A stretch of 64,000 nucleotides of DNA from Winogradskyella wandonensis. GTDB taxonomy: Bacteria > Bacteroidota > Bacteroidia > Flavobacteriales > Flavobacteriaceae. The stretch covers positions 62,001 to 126,000 of the forward strand of contig NZ_SMGI01000002.1 in NCBI RefSeq assembly GCF_004346845.1, written 5' to 3'. The notes beneath the pieces were generated by a model, which was not told the DNA's origin, ran no database searches, and saw nothing but the letters and a program-made list of their open reading frames with translations. This document shows positions 62,239 through 64,000 of the stretch, piece after piece (the first letter of the stretch is position 1; each line of letters begins with the position of its first letter). The translations under genes were made by a program, and so were the position numbers.

Positions 62239-63504
62239 TTGTCTCATTATAAATTAGGCCTTGATTTTGCTAAAGAGCTCGACAAAAACGACCAATTAGC
62301 AAACTACCGTAATCAATTTCACATTCCTAAAGATGAAAATGGAAATGAATTGATTTACATGACTGGAAACTCTTTGGGTTTACAACCAAAAATCACAAAA
62401 GATTATATACAGCAAGAGCTTGACGATTGGGCAAAACTGGGTGTTGAAGGCCATACTGAAGGCAAACATCCTTGGTTACACTATCATGAATTTCTAACGG
62501 AAACCATGGCAGAAATTGTCGGTGCAAAACCTATTGAGGTAGTGGTGATGAATTCGCTCACCGTCAACCTTCATTTAATGATGGTGAGTTTTTACCAACC
62601 CACAAACAAACGTTATAAAATCTTAATTGAAGCTGACGCCTTTCCGTCAGATAAATATGCTGTGGAATCGCAATTGAGACATCATGGCTACGATGATAAA
62701 GAAGGTCTAATACTTTGGGAAGCTAGAGAAGGTGAAGAATTAGCCAATTACGAAGATTTAGAAAGCATTTTAGAGCAACACGGCGACGAGATTGCATTAA
62801 TCATGATTGGTGGTGTTAACTATTACACCGGGCAATTTTTCGATTTAAAACGTATTACTGAGCTTGGTCACAGCTATGGCTGTACTGTTGGGTTTGATTG
62901 TGCGCATGGTGCGGGAAATGTGCAATTAAACCTCCATAATTCTGGTGCCGATTTTGCAGTTTGGTGCACCTACAAATATTTAAATTCTGGCCCAGGAAGT
63001 TTGTCAGGTGCTTTTGTACATGAGCGTCACGCCAACAGAAAAGACCTCAACCGTTTTACAGGTTGGTGGAGCCATAATAAGGAAACACGTTTTAAAATGC
63101 GTGATGAATTTGACCAGTTGCCTGGTGCCGAAGGTTGGCAATTAAGCAATCCGCCTATTTTATCTATGGCTGCGATTCGAGCCTCATTAGATGTTTTTAA
63201 ATCCGCTGGATTCGATAAACTATGCTTGAAATCGAAGGCACTCACGGGTTATTTTGAGTTTTTAATCAACGAACTCAATAATTCAGACATTAAAATCATC
63301 ACGCCAAAACATCCAGATGAACGTGGTTGTCAATTATCAATTCAGGTTAAAAATGCAGACAAAGCTCTACATGGCAAGCTCACCAAAGCTGGAATCATAA
63401 CAGATTGGCGCGAACCAGATGTTATTAGATGTGCGCCAGTGCCTTTATATAATTCTTTCGAAGATATTTATCAGTTTGTAGAGCGATTGAAAACATTATT
63501 ATGA
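62239..63504 (+). CDS. kynU: Kynureninase (TTG start)
   Basis: The 421-residue PLP enzyme cleaves kynurenine or 3-hydroxykynurenine to alanine and (hydroxy)anthranilate. It has the start FRNQFHIPKDENGNELIYMT, VVVMNSLTVNLHLMM, the cofactor Asp in VGFDCAHGAGNV and the PLP lysine in WCTYKYLNSGPGS. Start is TTG at 62239, fixed by an in-frame stop at 62233 and by the family N-terminus. kmo overlaps its end by 4 bases, so the two form an operon for tryptophan breakdown. Confidence 0.95.
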   Translation: MSHYKLGLDFAKELDKNDQLANYRNQFHIPKDENGNELIYMTGNSLGLQPKITKDYIQQELDDWAKLGVEGHTEGKHPWLHYHEFLTETMAEIVGAKPIEVVVMNSLTVNLHLMMVSFYQPTNKRYKILIEADAFPSDKYAVESQLRHHGYDDKEGLILWEAREGEELANYEDLESILEQHGDEIALIMIGGVNYYTGQFFDLKRITELGHSYGCTVGFDCAHGAGNVQLNLHNSGADFAVWCTYKYLNSGPGSLSGAFVHERHANRKDLNRFTGWWSHNKETRFKMRDEFDQLPGAEGWQLSNPPILSMAAIRASLDVFKSAGFDKLCLKSKALTGYFEFLINELNNSDIKIITPKHPDERGCQLSIQVKNADKALHGKLTKAGIITDWREPDVIRCAPVPLYNSFEDIYQFVERLKTLL

Positions 63505-64000
63505 AAGAAAAAAAACAAAACATACTCATCATCGGCGCAGGACTTTGCGGCAGCCTTCTCGCATTACGTTTAGGACAACGCGGCTATAATGTTACGGTTT
63601 ACGAAAAACGACCAGATTTACGTAAAGTCGATATAAGCGCAGGTCGCTCCATAAATTTAGCATTTTCAGACCGCGGAAACAAAGGTATGAAGCTCGTCGG
63701 ATTAGAAGAAGAAGTGAAGAAATTATGCATTCCAATGAATGGACGAATGATTCATGATAAAGAGGGAAACACGTTTATGTCCAACTATAGCGGTCGCGAT
63801 TGTGAATATATTAACTCTATTTCACGTGAAGATTTAAATTCGCTATTACTAACTGAAGCCGAAAAGCACGAAAATGTAAAAATTCACTTTAATAAAGGAT
63901 GTAAACGTGTTGATTTTGAAAATACAACGGCAGAATTCAAAGATTATGTAGATAATTCAGTATTTATAGAAGATGCCGATGTGATTATCGCAACCGATGG
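63501..64000 (+). CDS. kmo: Kynurenine 3-monooxygenase, N-terminal part (cut by window edge)
   Basis: About 166 codons are present. The start MKEKKQNILIIGAGLCGSLL gives the FAD GxGxxG fold. SAGRSINLAFSDRG and SISREDLNSLLL are typical of the FAD-dependent kynurenine hydroxylase family. The enzyme converts kynurenine to 3-hydroxykynurenine with NADPH and oxygen. The 4-base ATGA overlap with kynU shows coupling and supports the function. The rest lies beyond base 64000. Confidence 0.92.
   Translation, partial: MKEKKQNILIIGAGLCGSLLALRLGQRGYNVTVYEKRPDLRKVDISAGRSINLAFSDRGNKGMKLVGLEEEVKKLCIPMNGRMIHDKEGNTFMSNYSGRDCEYINSISREDLNSLLLTEAEKHENVKIHFNKGCKRVDFENTTAEFKDYVDNSVFIEDADVIIATD

Overview
The window is a stretch of chromosome from a member of the Bacteroidota, most probably a marine Flavobacteriaceae species. 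The base composition is AT-rich. Several genes are preceded by the Bacteroidota-type -7 promoter element TAnnTTTG. Markers of the family are gldK-gldL-gldM-gldN (gliding motility and type IX secretion), exosortase F with its partner protein, a Thermus-type long isocitrate dehydrogenase, purH next to mreBCD-mrdA-rodA, and the kynureninase/kynurenine monooxygenase pair. I saw no rRNA, tRNA, CRISPR array, transposase or prophage gene. No gene-free stretch exceeds 300 bases.

Layout. 1-5.2 kb: the end of an RND efflux operon (permease cut by the window edge, plus its adaptor), an ABC-F ATPase, a DUF983 protein and an FAD oxidoreductase. 5.2-13.8 kb, all minus strand: topA, an arginase-fold protein with a degenerate metal site, then gldKLMN closed by a strong terminator. 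13.9-20.8 kb, plus strand: miaB, a sensorless sigma-54 activator, lptE, a TPR protein, secG, then groES-groEL behind a possible sigma-54 promoter. 20.9-25.8 kb, minus strand: a TauE/SafE permease and a cysteine-rich putative metal-handling group (periplasmic HMA protein, TonB-dependent receptor with vicinal cysteines, HMA-MauE fusion, HYC_CC_PP protein). 25.8-30 kb: the exosortase F pair, a free methionine sulfoxide reductase (GAF) gene and two tandem MacB-like permeases. 30-37.4 kb: purH and the rod-shape cluster mreB-mreC-mreD-mrdA-rodA. 37.4-43.7 kb: icd, valS, a DUF1573 protein and a double-DTG aspartic protease with a PDZ domain. 43.7-57.7 kb: aminotransferase-murB, an ECF sigma/anti-sigma pair, a small membrane protein-glycosyltransferase-second ECF sigma-Nramp-like operon, lipA-gap-hybrid kinase, lpxK, a Nif3-like protein and a coiled-coil protein whose zinc ribbon has lost its cysteines. 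57.7-64 kb: msrA, two unrecognised secreted proteins (one between near-identical palindromes), a methyltransferase, a lipoprotein, kynU and the 5' part of kmo.

Most genes are housekeeping. They cover envelope building (mre/mrd/rod, murB, lpxK, lptE, secG), protein quality (groESL, msrA, fRMsr), tRNA modification and charging (miaB, valS), and central or cofactor metabolism (icd, gap, lipA, purH). The parts most worth a second look are four. First, the cysteine-rich TonB/HMA/MauE/HYC group. Second, three proteins whose family-defining metal ligands are replaced (arginase fold, Nramp, zinc ribbon). Third, small palindromic repeats that lie between genes and also seem to have been absorbed into the reading frames of the TonB receptor, ValS and possibly the Nif3 protein. 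Fourth, a gene bounded by matching 15-bp palindromes.
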